From NCBI GenBank assembly GCA_019426215.1, contig CM033405.1:9029001-9093000 (forward strand): a stretch of 64,000 bases of DNA, read 5' to 3'. A program made the translations under genes and the position numbers. Shown here one piece after another: positions 36,401-48,372 of the stretch. This stretch comes from Buddleja alternifolia (Eukaryota > Streptophyta > Magnoliopsida > Lamiales > Scrophulariaceae). Under the pieces are notes generated by a model. It was not told the origin of the DNA, ran no database searches, and worked only from the letters and a program-made list of their open reading frames with translations. Numbering within the stretch: position 1 is the first letter of the stretch; each line of letters starts with the position of its first letter.

Positions 36401-38167
36401 TGCAAAATGATAACTTGATATATTAGAAAATCAGGAATTTGGTCTACTAGACGCTGACTTTATGTTTTCATATTCTTAAAAAGCTAGTATTCTATTATGA
36501 TCCACTGTGTTTAAATGTTTACCATGAATTTATTGTTTACTACAGGCCCCTAATTAGAACCTCAGTTTTTTGTTACTTCCGACGGACAAATATGGAGAGT
36601 TTATATAATTATAAGTTTTTGGATAAATATAGTGCAAACCAAAGTTTCATTTTATAGAAATCGCCATATTGGAATATACACATAGTTTTCAATGTCTAGT
36701 CAAGGATTTTCCCCGAAAAGAAAAATGGAAGGTTGCATTTGGACAGGTTTTGTTGCTGTTCACAAAACAATTTTGTAGAACGGTTCTGTAGAAACATTTT
36801 TGGAGTACATATTTTTTGAAAAATTGTTTGGCTGACTATTCTGCAGAATATTTTTTCAGGACACATTTGCCAGAGTGCGTTTGGATGAAACTGAAGAGAA
36901 GAAAACATAAAAACACATTTGGATGAGCATGATAAAAATCTTGTTGACACTTTTAATGTGATATTGGTGAATTTATGTTGCAATTATACAACACAGTTTT
37001 TATTAATTCTCATATAATATGCAAGATAATGCTACTAAAAATGTGATTTATGTTGGAATTACATCAAATCCTAGATAATGCCACTAAAATATTAATAAAA
37101 AATATGTTGTATAAATGCAACATAAATCAGAAATATCACATGAACAATGTCAACATTTTTCCAAAAACAGACTCATCCAAACGTGTTTTTGTGTTATCCT
37201 TCACTTGAATACAATATCAACCAAACACATTCTCTGCAAATGTTCCCAGAAAATATTTTGCAGAATAGTCAACCAAATAGGTTTTTAACCGTATTTGAAC
37301 TTCAAAGATGCAAAGTGGTTCTACAGAACAGCAAGATCAAAAACAGTCCAAATGCAACCTTACTTCCATAAAGATTTTAAACTTGGGAAGCACAACAATT
37401 ATCTATTGGTGTTCAGCTTTCTTTACATTCATATGTTTTCCCTATTTCTTCGAAACAAATGGTGGGGTTAGAGGTCATAGTAGATGATCCTATTAGTTAA
37501 GAGCAGTAGTTGGAATTCAGGTAGATAAATTTTATATTTTCAAAACTCTGATTTCCAATATGTGGTTTTCCTGTCTTTATGTTCTTATTCTGGTGAATGT
37601 CATCACCAACTCAACCTACAATATTAATCTCCTTGTCTTATCTTGTGTATGCAAACGCTTTTTGTTCTAGCACATCATTACCCGAGCAGTAATGTCATGA
37701 ACTGTCACAATAATTTTAGATATCCGTAATAGTCTATCATTCAATTAGTAATTTGCTTGCTTTCTCTGTATAGTTCCAAACATTATTCCAAATTTATGCT
37801 TGCGCAAAATATAAACCTTGGGAGTTATCGAACACAATGTGACTGCGCAAAAATATTGAACCTCGGGAGTAATTTACTCATAATCGTTCCTGTGAACTTG
37901 AGTTCTTTTTCCTATCACTTTTGCTTTACATGCTGCATTTCTTAGTGTGCTACATTTATCCTCTTGTAAATATCTGAAATTTGTTTCACATTCAGTTCTT
38001 ATTTTTATTTTTTCTTTTGTGGTTTTTGTTTTGAATGATTTTCAGGGAATGTGAAGGTATATTTGAGTATGGTAACTACCTTAGCGAGACTGAAGATTTA
38101 AGAGCTGTGATTGAGTACTTCAGTGGACTAAAACGTTCTACAGTTGTGGTTCTTGGGCATAGTAAAG
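29022..38167 (+). CDS. Alpha/beta hydrolase (serine aminopeptidase S33-like), first three coding exons
   Basis: Coding exon 1 is 29022-29135 (MQQKITIQNKRGEKLVGVLH, then VLCHGFQSTK), donor GT at 29136. The best exon 2 is 32560-32639 (NLAAVLENEGINAFRFDFSG) between TGTAG and GT. Exon 3 is 38046-38167 (ECEGIFEYGNYLSETEDLR, ending VVVLGHSKG) between TTCAG and GTATAT. Phases fit: exon 1 ends in phase 0, exon 2 leaves two bases, exon 3 supplies the third. HG in exon 1 is the usual oxyanion-hole motif and GHSKG the nucleophile elbow of the fold. Plant proteins of this kind are soluble esterase or peptidase-like enzymes of unknown substrate. The exons holding the acid and His of the triad are not in the window; insertions occupy the next intron. 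Exon 2 has four further damaged or inverted copies. Whether a normal mRNA is made is uncertain. Confidence 0.75.
30382..31530. mobile_element. Non-autonomous hAT-like DNA transposon, 1149 bp
   Basis: Terminal inverted repeats TACGGACGGAT / ATCCGTCCCTA (one mismatch in 11), flanked by a perfect 8-base target duplication TATCCCTC (30374-30381 and 31531-31538). Eight-base duplications are typical of hAT elements. The inside is AT-rich with no ORF. The right arm of the inverted repeat (near 35025) has a single TATCCCTC-equivalent and no insert, an empty-site control within the same window. Confidence 0.85.
31791..32036 (+). repeat. Tandem duplication, two units of about 123 bases
   Basis: Unit 1 begins CAATTACATAAGTGCC at 31791 and unit 2 CAATTACATTAGTGCC at 31914. 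The right arm has one unit only (near 34670-34780), so the duplication followed the inversion. Confidence 0.85.
32685..32772 (+). pseudogene. Hydrolase exon 2, copy b (frameshifted)
   Basis: Second plus-strand copy, with good acceptor (CTACAG) and donor (GG|GTAAGG). A 5-base insertion (TTGCT) near 32710 shifts the frame and brings a stop within the exon. If included in the mRNA it would end translation. Lies only 45 bases after copy a. Confidence 0.8.
32988..33070 (+). pseudogene. Hydrolase exon 2, copy c (stop codon, damaged acceptor)
   Basis: Third plus-strand copy, expected length of 83 bases, donor intact (GG|GTAAGG). The acceptor AG is AA, and a GGA codon has become TGA in ENEGIS. Confidence 0.8.
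33163..33264. repeat. Short palindrome at the centre of the inverted array
   Basis: Arms of about 30 bases around a loop of some 40 bases: GTTTCATATATTTTGCCTAT at 33163 and its inverse ending at 33264. The same short segment recurs near 32863 and 36024 (plus) and 33985 (minus), so it is a repeated piece of the intron and marks the switch point of the array. Confidence 0.65.
33270..33702. mobile_element. MITE-like element, 433 bp, with (GA)n run
   Basis: Ends GGCTATGTTTGAATGTG and, inverted, GGCTTTGTTTGTTTGTG. Flanks are TTT on both sides (33267-33269, 33703-33705), which would be a 3-base duplication as in PIF/Harbinger. A related, uninterrupted site is near 33990-34010. A (GA)n run of about 40 bases lies at 33437-33477. 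No ORF with a known domain. Class is tentative. Confidence 0.6.
33791..33876 (-). pseudogene. Hydrolase exon 2, copy d (inverted, open frame)
   Basis: Minus-strand copy with acceptor CTGCAG and donor GG|GTAAGG both intact. The frame is open with one extra codon and a Ser to Cys change in DFSGNG. It is in the wrong orientation for the gene, so it is antisense to copies a to c. Confidence 0.8.
34066..34147 (-). pseudogene. Hydrolase exon 2, copy e (inverted, broken)
   Basis: Minus-strand copy, one base short (AACCTTTCG for AACCTTGCCG) and with the acceptor AG lost (ATCAT). The donor GG|GTAAG remains. It closes the right arm of the inverted repeat. Confidence 0.8.
34066..36021 (-). repeat. Right arm of large inverted repeat in hydrolase intron
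   Basis: Inverted match of 29360-32639 without the hAT-like insert and with one copy of the 123-base unit. It ends near 36021 with ATTGTAATAAATA. Sequence past it returns to unique intron. Confidence 0.85.
36022..36730. other. Intron sequence, no gene seen
   Basis: After one more copy of the short palindrome unit (36024-36080) the sequence is AT-rich and unique. No ORF, exon or repeat supported. Confidence 0.5.
36731..37359. mobile_element. Fold-back MITE-like element, 629 bp
   Basis: Ends GGTTGCATTTGGACAG and GTCCAAATGCAACC are inverted copies, and pairing continues inward (for example GACTATTCTGCAGAATATTTT near 36835 against AAAATATTTTGCAGAATAGTC near 37255). No ORF of note. Flanking 3- or 8-base duplications are not clear. 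Confidence 0.65.
37360..38045 (+). other. End of hydrolase intron before exon 3
   Basis: No gene. It ends in a T-rich tract and TTTTCAG, a strong 3' splice site, at 38039-38045. Confidence 0.5.
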
Positions 38168-38997
38168 GTATATAGAGCTAACTATCTTATTATATTCCAA
38201 CAACCATCCGACCTCCTTTCCTGTTTGTTGCATGACCAGTGTTGCCAAAATTTGTTGATACCACGTCCTCCGAATCATTTCTGTTGTGGAGCTGAATTGT
38301 AAATTTTACTTTGTTTGATCATCCTTACCTGCTCATTTACTCCCTTTCTCCGGAAATACTGGAAACACAGACGGAAATGTACTGTTATAGGTGCGTGCAT
38401 GTAGATAATCATGTGTTTGTGGGGGATGTCTGTGTAGGTATTTTATACATGCATGTATGAATATCCATTTGTTCTTCTGTTGAAGTTTTTTCTTAATCAC
38501 GTGATCAATAAAATGTAACGCTTTCATAAAACAAAATGTAACTAGCTCTTATTTGTTATAATTTGATGACTTTGTTATATACGGAACACTTAGGCTTGAT
38601 ATATTATTAACTAAATATAAAGAAAAGAAAATATGTAAAAGAAGTAGCTAGATATAAGTTATATGAATATCTCAATAAAGTATTATTATATAATATTGAG
38701 GGATTTCAAAAAGCTTTGAGTGAATAATGAATATACGATAAATTTTGTGCCCCATACATGATCGAGTGGTGGCGATGCTAACAAATTGCTAGTGTTTTTC
38801 GAGAATAAGGTGGAGCTAAAGGTAGCTTGCCTTAGGGCTAGTTCCTTCTCATAGATAGAAGCTAAGGTGCGAACTCCTATCAGAAAGAAGAGACTAACTT
38901 CCTTGCTTGATTGGTTTCTTGGCAGCTGTTCTCAATCCTTCTTTTCATCTCTAACAGACTTTGAGAAAGAAGAAAGGCTCTTGATCAAAGCCCTTTC
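38168..38997 (+). other. Start of the next hydrolase intron
   Basis: Begins GTATAT after the GHSKG exon. AT-rich, with a less AT-rich stretch at 38750-38990 of unknown origin. No exon seen. Confidence 0.4.
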
Positions 38998-41900
38998 TGT
39001 CACGCCCCAAAATTTGGTCATAAAAGACCCAACTTGAACCTTTCAATGAAGTACTCCAATCCAAAATCTAACACACTTCGACAATTTATCTAGTAAGGTC
39101 ATGACCCTAACGTCAACCAACATATTACGTAACTTACTATTCATGGCTCAATCTGAACTTTGCAATTATCGCCTCTAGGATTTGCCCAAGTCTGCACTCA
39201 CGATCCTCAGAGCTAGTCCAACTACTCAAGTCACCTCTAACTGGAAGTAAGTAATGAAATACGTAAGCAAAGGCTTAGTGAGTGCCAGTGCTTGTGTGCA
39301 AGTTGCTTAAAATAGTTTTTAGACCCAAATGATAAATTAGTGAAGGAAAAACAATAATAGTTTTGTTGATTTTCAAAGGATCATTGAAATCCTAAATAAG
39401 AAAAGCAATTTGTGATCATAGTAACAATTAAGCAATAGCTAGTATGAGACAAAGGTCTTAGTATATGCACGATGAGGTTTTGTCAAATATCATTGAAACA
39501 TGCTTGGAAAAAATTACGTTCATGATAAAGCTGGAACAATTGGTGGCATGATATTTAAGTTTCAAAACATGCATTTTAAAAAGCATGTAGTTCAATGCAA
39601 GTATCACGTACAAGACATGTTTAAGTAACACGTACAACACATGTTTATATAACACGTACAAGACACGCTTAAGCAGTAGGGGGCCATGTTAGCAATACCA
39701 TCGCATTGATTTACTCACAGCGCTTTGGGTCCCGCTGCTTCTCCCTTATCACCCCTGAAAACGCGGCTTAAAAGCCATCACCTTATACCTCCCCACGCAG
39801 GCTCGCGATGCCCGATTTGATCATATCCGGAGTATGGCACACGATAAATGACCCATGCACCCTCAGAGCACTCCGTCCTAGGTGCATGGATCTGGACGTG
39901 AATAGCGGGAACTGTTTAAGACCGCAAGCCCATGCTTGACCGGCCGAACCCTGCCCTATCCATCGCCCGACCTTGGGCCCAACACAACCACGTCAGATAC
40001 AACACGTCACAAGAACACCATCACGACAAATGATCACGATACAAGACCAGTGATGGAGTAATTTCACAAAAATCATAAAACCGATGTTTATTTCGAAATC
40101 ATTCTTGTATAAATTATGCATCTGAAATAAGTATGCAATCACGTATGTCACGAATGATGCAATGAAGCATTTTAGCTCACGATGAAATATCTAATCGAGC
40201 AAATAGTTTTCAGAACTTCCTTAAAAGAATGTTTTCCTCTAATTCATTTTCACAAAACATGCCCGAACAATTACTTTTGCAAGACACGTGTTTGAAAACA
40301 TTCATGCAGGTAATAGTTGGTGCCAAGAATTGGTGAATGTAAAATGAGTCCTGAATTTGATTTGAAAGTGTTGAAACTCATTTTCATGTCAAGTATTCAG
40401 AGCATGTTGAAAGTACATAGATATATATATGACGTATTCCTTCCAGTTTTGAAAGACATATAACTATAATTTTGAGAGGCAACTCACAGTACTCTTCCGA
40501 GCCACTTAGGATTGTCGTTGAGCAAAATTCCAACACTACCTGCTAATCCGAAGATCATATTAGAATCTTATTCTATAATATCATATCTTAATAATCTAGC
40601 CGACGTACCCTATAATCCTGTGAACTATAGGATCAAGACTAAAGTGTACTACACTCCTAAGAAAATTAGGCTGCAACCAATTTAAATTAAATTCAAATAT
40701 TACAAAATCCTTAAGAAAACAGTTTTGCGCCGTTGAAGTTTAGAAATTGTTAAAATTCATTAGATATAAGTTTAAATCTGAAATTTTCCAAACATATCAA
40801 AAACACGTGAAGGAAGATTGAATAAAAATTTTTGAAACAATGGGCATTTCTAAGTAGGTGTTTTGATCATCGAACCCAGGCTTTACCGAAATCATTTTGA
40901 ACACAGGCAGGTTGCATTATATAATTTTTATAAAATCCCCTGTTTAATGAAAAATTCCAAAATTTGTATACAGTATTCCCATAAGACCCAAATTATCCCT
41001 GTAAAATTTTGAATCAAAATTAATATATGTAAATATAACATTTGAATCCCCAAACACAACTTTCCCTGAAATCGTGTAAGACTCTGGCAGTCTACGTTTG
41101 ACAATTTGACAAAATTCATCAAATTTCCAAAAATCTCAAATTTTTCCAGATATGCACAAAACATGCCCAAGTATCTACAGAAAACGAGTCAAAGAATAAT
41201 TGGGTAGTTTGTCCCTTAAATCAATTTCAGAACTGAAGCAGATGAGGGAGTTCGAATTGACAGCCCCTTTTCTTTAACATCTTTGTTATCAACATGCATG
41301 TAAACTTTCTTCCATTAAATATCAAAACCAACATCTACACACTTCAATCACAGATAGATTTCAAGAATCCAACTAATTATATGCACATGCAACAATATAC
41401 ATTCCAACTCTTAGATTTCTTGGTAATAAACAAATGGGTTTTGAGTATTTACCTTTGATTGACCTTCTAAGAAGAACACGGTGGAAAGAATTCCTAAAAT
41501 TGAAGGATGCTGATTGTAATTATATACAGCTGCTGCGTGGAGTTGGACAGACCCATTTCCCCCTTTTCTTTTGTCTTGAAGTTGAATAGAGTAACTAAAA
41601 GGAGAGAGAGATAACTAAGGGTCTTTATATAGACCTACCATGAGGGGGTTTGTGCAATTTCCTCTTTCCTTGCTTTTTGTTTAAATCCCTAAGTTCAATC
41701 ATTTATCAATTAAGTCCCTCATAGATATGAACTAATAGCTAAGGTTTTCTTCTTGTCAAAATTAACAATTGGCATGTTAATACAATTACATAATAATCAA
41801 GTAATCTACTTACTTGGAGATAATATTAGTACACATTTAGTCAAATAATTTTCAATTCCTATGGAGAAATAACATGACACAAAATTGAATTACAAAACTA

Positions 41901-42021
41901 TTAAACTCATACATAAAAATATACAGATATAGATATCACAAGAATACCACCATTTTCTTAAGATTGTAACAAAATAGTCACTACTTGAAGCATAGTTATT
42001 GTGGAAACCACAATTGTTACA
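38998..42021 (-). mobile_element. Probable solo LTR of a Ty3/Gypsy (Tekay/Del-like) element
   Basis: On the minus strand the segment would start TGTAACAATTG and end TTTTGGGGCGTGACA, an ending I associate with Tekay/Del-type LTRs. A TATA box (TATATAAAGAC, minus strand) is at 41621-41631. CTTTC occurs on both sides (38993-38997, 42022-42026), a possible 5-base target duplication. No gag or pol is present. It holds GC-richer stretches (39680-40000). The outer limit on the right is uncertain; other TG...CA ends exist within 150 bases. Confidence 0.5.
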
Positions 42022-42026
42022 CTTTC

Positions 42027-42257
42027 CTAATTTTACGAAAATACCACAATTTTAAATTATTCTAACCGCGCATTCGTAAACATACAATGGAACCATATTG
42101 CACGAAAATGGGAGGGTTATCACACTTTCCCTAAACTGTGTTGACGGCTCCTCTTCCAACCCTCTCTCTAAAAGGGCAAAGGGGAAATCAAAAGACCAAA
42201 TCGGGAGCGAAATGCGATGGACATTCTCTTTAAGTAATCAATGGCGCACGAGCGATA
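42027..42257. other. Short segment between two LTRs
   Basis: About 230 bases between the solo Gypsy LTR and the F2a LTR. Possibly remaining hydrolase intron; no exon of the fold is recognised. Confidence 0.35.
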
Positions 42258-44003
42258 TGTTGGTGTTATGCCCTCAGATGTTATAAAGGATAGAATGTAT
42301 TTATTGTAATTAAACATTATTTATATATAAGGCATTTGCGTTGTTTCCTTATTGACATTTTGCAAGATAAATAAACAACTCTGAGTCCATGACATTAAGG
42401 TGGACCTTATACTCCCTATGGGTTAGGGAGAAATGAACTAGAAGAGTTCAGTACTTATTGTCTAAACTAGTTCGCAAGTCAAAAAAAGTTCTGAGTGGAC
42501 ATTAGAACTGGATAAGACTTGTATGACGTAAGTTTTGACATGAAAGTGTCAGTTGAACACTGTGATAGTGGGGGCTTGTGTCATAGACATTTCAGTGAGA
42601 CTGATATGTTCAAACATTACTCGGATCAATTCTTTCACATTAGTTTCACCCAATAACAGTCAATGTCAGAACTGATTCATGTGATAGGTATGCGTGAACC
42701 TTAAACCTGAGAAATCGCGTTGAAGATGTACTTGTGATATCAAGTTTGTCATTAGAGTAGGTAGACCCAATTCACCCGTTGGTGGAGGCAACCTCAAAGT
42801 GCAGCTTGATGGACAAGTAGCCGTCTTAACTGATTTGCAAGATTGGAATTTATTCTCTCACAAGTGAATGAGCAATTATCCTATGCCGCCATGTATGAGT
42901 GAGGTCAAAAATATTTGAGAAATTCTATGCTACACCGGTACCTATGGTTCCGGTGTAGTGTACACCATTGGATGAGAGGGTGTTTTAGTAAATGACCCCC
43001 CCTGTTGGGGGATCCAATGGTGTATTATGGATCGAGACCATTGTCCAACATAGAATGACCCAAAGTATTTGGCCAAAGCAATGGAGTTTACTAGTGCTAG
43101 ACACAAGAGTAATCTTATTGACCTCGACTCATTATGTACTTAAGCATATAGTCAAGTACTGTGAGTTTGACTGTATCGTGACTCTCACTTGACTGGGATA
43201 AGAATAAAAGGTTTTTTCTCGTACGGTAATCACAATAGGAAAGGTTTGGAATGATCCCTGTCATTCGTTCTCAATTGGGTTACAATGTGAGCCACATGTC
43301 TGGTTAAGTGTTATCCACATCCATTGGTTTCCTCCCAATTGCCTTTTGAGACGAACCTAAAGAGTCGCACTTACAGGAATCACAAAGGAAAAAGCGATTT
43401 TAGACCTAATGAGTTTTTGGTATTTGATATCGATTAATATTAAATAGTTAATTTATCATTTGATGATTTAATTAATTAATTAATATTAATAAGCTAATTA
43501 ATTTCTTGGAGGATTCATTTATTTAATTAATTATTGAATAAATATATTAAATAAATTCAATTTAATTAAAAACGAAATCAAGTGGTGCACTAGCTCGAAG
43601 GCTAGTGCACGGTCAAAGTGGGTGTCCATGACTTTTGTCCAATGGCTGTGTAACTTTTATGTAGGGTAAATATATATACTACTTGAAGAGAGTTAAAAAC
43701 CCTAGCCTCTCTTTTTACAGTAAAAGAAAAAAATACAAAACTTTGTTAAAAACATCTACCACCTCTCCCTTTCTATAGCCGATGCCCACCAAGGGAAGAA
43801 GGAAGAGGATTTCAGCTTTGGATTCCGGCGTGAGGCGTTGGAGGCAGTGACTTGCTTGCTGCTCGGATCAGAATTTTGAAAAAGATGTATAATTGGAAGA
43901 AAACCGTAAGTTATTCTTCCTTTAAGTTTGAATATGGAAATTCATAGATGACCACGATTTGGGATTTTTAATTTTCCGCTGCGTTTTACGTCGTTTCCCA
44001 ACA
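42258..44003 (+). mobile_element. 5' LTR of Copia element F2a, 1746 bp
   Basis: Starts TGTTGGTGTTATGCC and ends TTTCCCAACA, so ends are inverted (TGTTGG/CCAACA). A tRNA-Met-type primer site (TGGTATCGGAGT) follows at 44005-44016. It resembles the LTR at 50680-52451 but has diverged widely. A TATA-like TAAATATATATAC is near 43664. Confidence 0.8.
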
Positions 44004-44016
44004 GTGGTATCGGAGT

Positions 44017-45921
44017 CAATATCTGAAATTCATATTCAACTATGGTTTTGAGTTTTATGTGTTTATGTTTTTTGTATTTTATAGCATGTTAAAATCTGAA
44101 TTTTGTATATTGTAATTGAAGCATGATTTTTTGTATTTTTGGATTTGTAATGCATGGTGTTTTGTGCATCTGAAATTACAAGAAAAATCGAGGAAGAAAA
44201 ACGGGGCTGAAAAAGCCACGACACGCATGCAAGTCGTGCGTGTGACTGCATGCAAGCGATGGCCTGGCCGCAACAGGAGCTCAGGCGATCCGATGCTAGG
44301 CATCGTGACGCCCAGGCACCACACGTCGGGTGGCCTGGTTAGGCCGTGCGCTGGGTGCACGACCTAACGTTCAGCCCGACAACGAAAGACGGGGCGGCTC
44401 TATGTGCATGGGTCTAATTTTTAGTAATTGGATTTTGGACTGTTTTGATTAATCTGGTTGGTCAAAAGGACGATGACCCGAGTTTTAATTAAATAAGCCC
44501 GAAATTGGTTTTATTAAAAATTAGAATTTTGATAAATTGATTTCGGGTTAAATTTATTAAATCTAAGTGGGCCAAATGGATGGTGACTTGAGTTTGATGA
44601 AATCTTGCCCAAATACTATTTATCGGAATAAAAATATCTAAATTTAAATTAATTAATTATTTTTCTTAGAGAATTATATATAATTTTTTTTAAAAATATT
44701 ATTTTATTTTCTTCTAAAAGGGGTGGCTTCATATTATGAAATAGATAAGAATTTTAAATTTTTTTTTGTATTTTAATGAGTTGGACTAATTATTTTAATC
44801 AAAGGTAGACATATGAAATTTGGAATTTATATATGTCTAAGTCATTTAGTTATACTATTTGATTTTAATTAAAATAATGAATATATAAAATATTGAAATT
44901 AATCAAGACATTAATTAGTTGGACTAATTGAATTAATTGCTTTACATTAATTGTATTATGTGATGGTGACACCCTCCATGGACTTAAGCTTTTGGTTTTG
45001 TATTTTATTTTCATGGTTGTAAGAGCCGATTTGAGCCCAGTTTTATTTATTAGATTTTATGGATAGGTTGCTTAAAAATCTTATAATAGAATAGGCCTTT
45101 TGAAGACGGTGGATACATGGAGGCCCATGAAGATTAAATTAGTTTACCATTCACCTTTTATTTTATTTGATGATCCATTGGTTTGGATCCTCTAGAAAAG
45201 TCCATGGTTGTGTGTGATGGTAGTTTTTTAAAATTGCTAAGCATGTTATATTAGTTGTATATATCATGTATGTCCCCGCGCTTTATAAATTGATAAATGT
45301 GCAAAGTGAGACAAAATTTATTTTCGAGAACTCAATTCTCCCAAATTAAATAATACTAAGTTAGTAAAGGGCACTAGGTGTCCTCTCCCTCCACTAAACT
45401 TAATAAAATTTAAAATTGTATTTAATATATGGCATGGTCCCAGTAAGTGGGGGTCATATAATTAGATAAGATTTAAAATTTTATAAAGTGCATTTGATGC
45501 CTTAATCGAAACATATTTCACTTCAAAAGTTAGATTAAAAGGAGTTATTGGGAATGAACTTAGATAATCCACATAACTATATATTGTTAAAGAATTGCGG
45601 TATTGTGGATTATGGGAAAAGAAGATTGAAACATCTATTAAGTTAGATTGATGTTAGCCATCACTTTAATAGATTAATGGATTAAATACCGTTAAAGGGT
45701 TGCCATCCATTGAATCTATCAAAGAAATCAATCTCCACTACGAAGTAATGAACAACGATCACTTCTGATTTCTACAGTGGGAGTGTAGATCTCGAAAAAT
45801 GTAATGGGAGCCAAGTTTAAATTTAAAGTCCTTAATTTAACTTGGAAAAGTTTTTAATTACGTGCATATAATTGAATTTGTATTATATTTTCTACAGTTG
45901 TTAAGTTATAGCTTTCTCACA
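44017..45921 (+). other. Leader of Copia element F2a
   Basis: 1.9 kb without a credible ORF between primer site and gag. A GC-rich patch lies at 44200-44400. Copies of a short motif around TTAAAGGGTTGC occur near 45580-45600 and 45691-45704, as in the F2b leader. Confidence 0.6.
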
Positions 45922-46356
45922 ATGACAAGCAAGCTTCTATCTAATCTACTCGAGAAAACCATTTTTACTGGTCCTAACTACATAAATGGCTCACAAAGTT
46001 GAGAATTGGTTCATAGTAGTGAATCCATTGAATATGTGTTAGAGTGTCATCCGCCTATTCCTCGTAGACATGAGGACGGGAAGGTTCACATGGCATGCTG
46101 GGATTGTTGTTGTGACAACCACAGAGCAAGGATGTATATTTTGAGCTCAATGTGAACTGAACTATAGAGATCTAATGAAAAGATGGATAATGGAAGAGAC
46201 ATAATCCTTCATCTAAATGAACTGTTTGGAGAGTGCAGTAGGACCGCAAAATATTTCATATCAAGAGAACTTTTTAGAATTAAGATGACTGAAAATGAGG
46301 ATGTTGGAGAACATGTGCTGAAGATGATGACCATGATAGAAAAATAGAAATTGTTA
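45922..46356 (+). pseudogene. Gag of Copia element F2a, truncated
   Basis: ATG at 45922 with a gag related to that at 54412 (LLEKTIFTGPNYINGS against LLEKNVLTGPNFINWP). Stops occur early, for example a TGA near 46001 and another near 46152, and it is cut off by a MITE at 46357 in the place matching 54845 of F2b. Confidence 0.7.
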
Positions 46357-46751
46357 GGCTCTGTTTGGATGTGAGAATGAGTTTTTTTATTTTTGTGTGA
46401 AAATGATGGCATGTTTGGTTGTGTTTTCAAAAATGGTTGGAATTGACGATTTAATGATGTGTGAAATGATTGAGTTAGTTAAAAGTAATGATTATATATA
46501 AAATATATATAAAATAATAGATAATATTATATTGATTAAATATATTTATAAGTAAGACTCACAAAAATTGACTTGAAAAAAGTACTAAAAATATTCAAAA
46601 TGAGTCTTAAAACGTGCACAAGCCTATAAAGATTAATACTATGTATTTTATTCCACTATATAACCACAATTATTAACGAAAAAAATGAATTTTTAGAAGG
46701 AGATGTGAGAGAAAGAAAAATGTGAGTATGAATTAGTAAAGTAAAAGATAG
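46357..46751. mobile_element. MITE-like element, left part only
   Basis: Starts GGCTCTGTTTGGATGTGAG after TTA and resembles the element at 33270 in its end and in a GTGTGAAATGATTGA segment. Its second terminal repeat is missing: the F1a LTR begins at 46752 inside it. The rest should lie right of F1a. Confidence 0.6.
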
Positions 46752-48275
46752 TGTTGGAAAATTTCTTGTTAGATGTTTGGATGATGACAATTAGTATTTA
46801 TAATAGACCCCAAAATATGTAAGTTTGATTTTATTAGAAATCATGTATAGGCTTTGAGTGTTAGATTTGTCTAAGGCTTTATTTGTTTTTATTCTAGACT
46901 GTTTGGTTAAGTATTTTTAGACTGAGCGTCTGATATTATTCTGAGTGAGTTTATCAGTAGTTTGGTCGGAAGATTCAAGCGTCTGAAGTCTGAATGAAGA
47001 TGAAGATTTCTAGCAAGCGTCTAAGCGTCAAGCTAATTCAAGCGTTGATTTGAAGATTCAGCTAAGGGTCATTCAGTGTTGAATAGTGTCTACCAAGACA
47101 AGATTTCACTTGAATTTAATCCGAAGTCCAGAAGGAGTTAAATGCAATTATTCTCAGAGCATTAATGTCTAACGGGCATTTATTTCAAATGCATTAAATG
47201 TTGATAAGAGCATTAAATGTGATAAGCACTCCAGGACATAAGGAAAAGTCTTCTCATTGGACTGTAACCTTTTCAGAGTTAGTGGCACCAACTTTTTGCT
47301 GCAGAATTTCAGGGAAAAAGGACGAAAGTTGTTCACGCGCGAAAGTGAAAGACACTCGCTTGACCATGTGTCCAATGGACACTTTACTCGAGAAAGTCTA
47401 TAAATAGGATTTCAGCAACAAGCCAAAATAGAACAACAAGCTTACAAGCCAAAACTCTGTTGCATTGAAGTCTCAATCCTTAAACTTTTAGAAAAGCTCG
47501 AATATTCAAATTAAACATTCCTTCTGCTTTTCTCTAGTCTCTGAGACAGTCAACCAACATCTCAAATATCTTTTTCAGAAGAACTATACACTACTACTGA
47601 GATATTCTAAGTTGTTTGAACTTCCAAAAATTAAACAAACCGTTGAACAAAAACTTTATTCAACCTCGTGATCTATGTGAAGTCGAAGTTGGATACTTGC
47701 ATTGTTTCTGGGTGAAAGAAGCAAGCAGATAGAAGTGTCTTGGAGTAGAAATCTGTGAGACCAAGGAACTCAAGCCATTCACATTCATCCCTCCCTTATT
47801 TTGTAGAAATTTTTTGTGTGATTCTTCGAGAATCATTTTAGTGGATTGCCTCTGAGTGTTAAAGGAAAAGAATGATGTAGTTGGGATACACCACCCAACG
47901 AACCTTTTAAACATTGTGTTCTTTACTTTACCGTCAATTTCATTATTGTCATATCATTGCATAATCGGTTAAGTAAATACATTGATAAAATCATTTAAAG
48001 TCAAAAGCAACTAAGAAAACGTTGTGACGTTAAAACCTATCAAAGAGAAGACTTGATTAAAGAACTAAATGCTTAACCTTATTTGGTTATAGTACTCAAA
48101 TCTCGAGTCTAAGTTAACTTTATCAAAATATTCTTCAAGTAGACGCTCAGCCAAGCGCCTCCATTCTTAATCATCCATAATATTTTAAGTACGAAATTTT
48201 TGAAGTTGAAAAAGACTTCAGGGTCTATTCAACCCCCCCCTTCTAGACCCTTTCGTATGTCATTTGGGACCAACA
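46752..48275 (+). mobile_element. 5' LTR of Sirevirus-type Copia element F1a, 1524 bp
   Basis: Starts TGTTGGAAAATTTC, ends GGGACCAACA; TATA box CTATAAATAG near 47398. A C-run (48229-48238) before TTCTAGACCC lies near the 3' end. A primer site TGGTATTAGAAC is at 48278-48289. It matches the LTR at 58287-59833. The five bases before it (GATAG, 46747-46751) would be the target duplication. Confidence 0.85.
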
Positions 48276-48372
48276 ATTGGTATTAGAACAGTTGAAGTTG
48301 AAATTTTTAAATTTCCAAGCATAACTACTTGTTTAGATCATTTTTAAAATTTAGTTGCTTTAAATTTCTTTC

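Noticed and set aside
38750..38998. Possible mitochondrial insertion
   Set aside because: Composition differs from the flanks, but no organellar gene can be recognised, so origin was left open.
42108..42125. Alternative right end of the solo Gypsy LTR before another CTTTC
   Set aside because: It also gives a CA end and CTTTC, but the first site at 42021 needs less sequence and forms TGT/ACA ends; the choice is not certain.
42098..42286. 62-codon open frame crossing the F2a LTR start
   Set aside because: It runs across an element boundary and has no recognised motif.
44063..44367. Overlapping open frames on both strands in a GC-rich patch
   Set aside because: They mirror each other, lack known domains and lie in an LTR retrotransposon leader.
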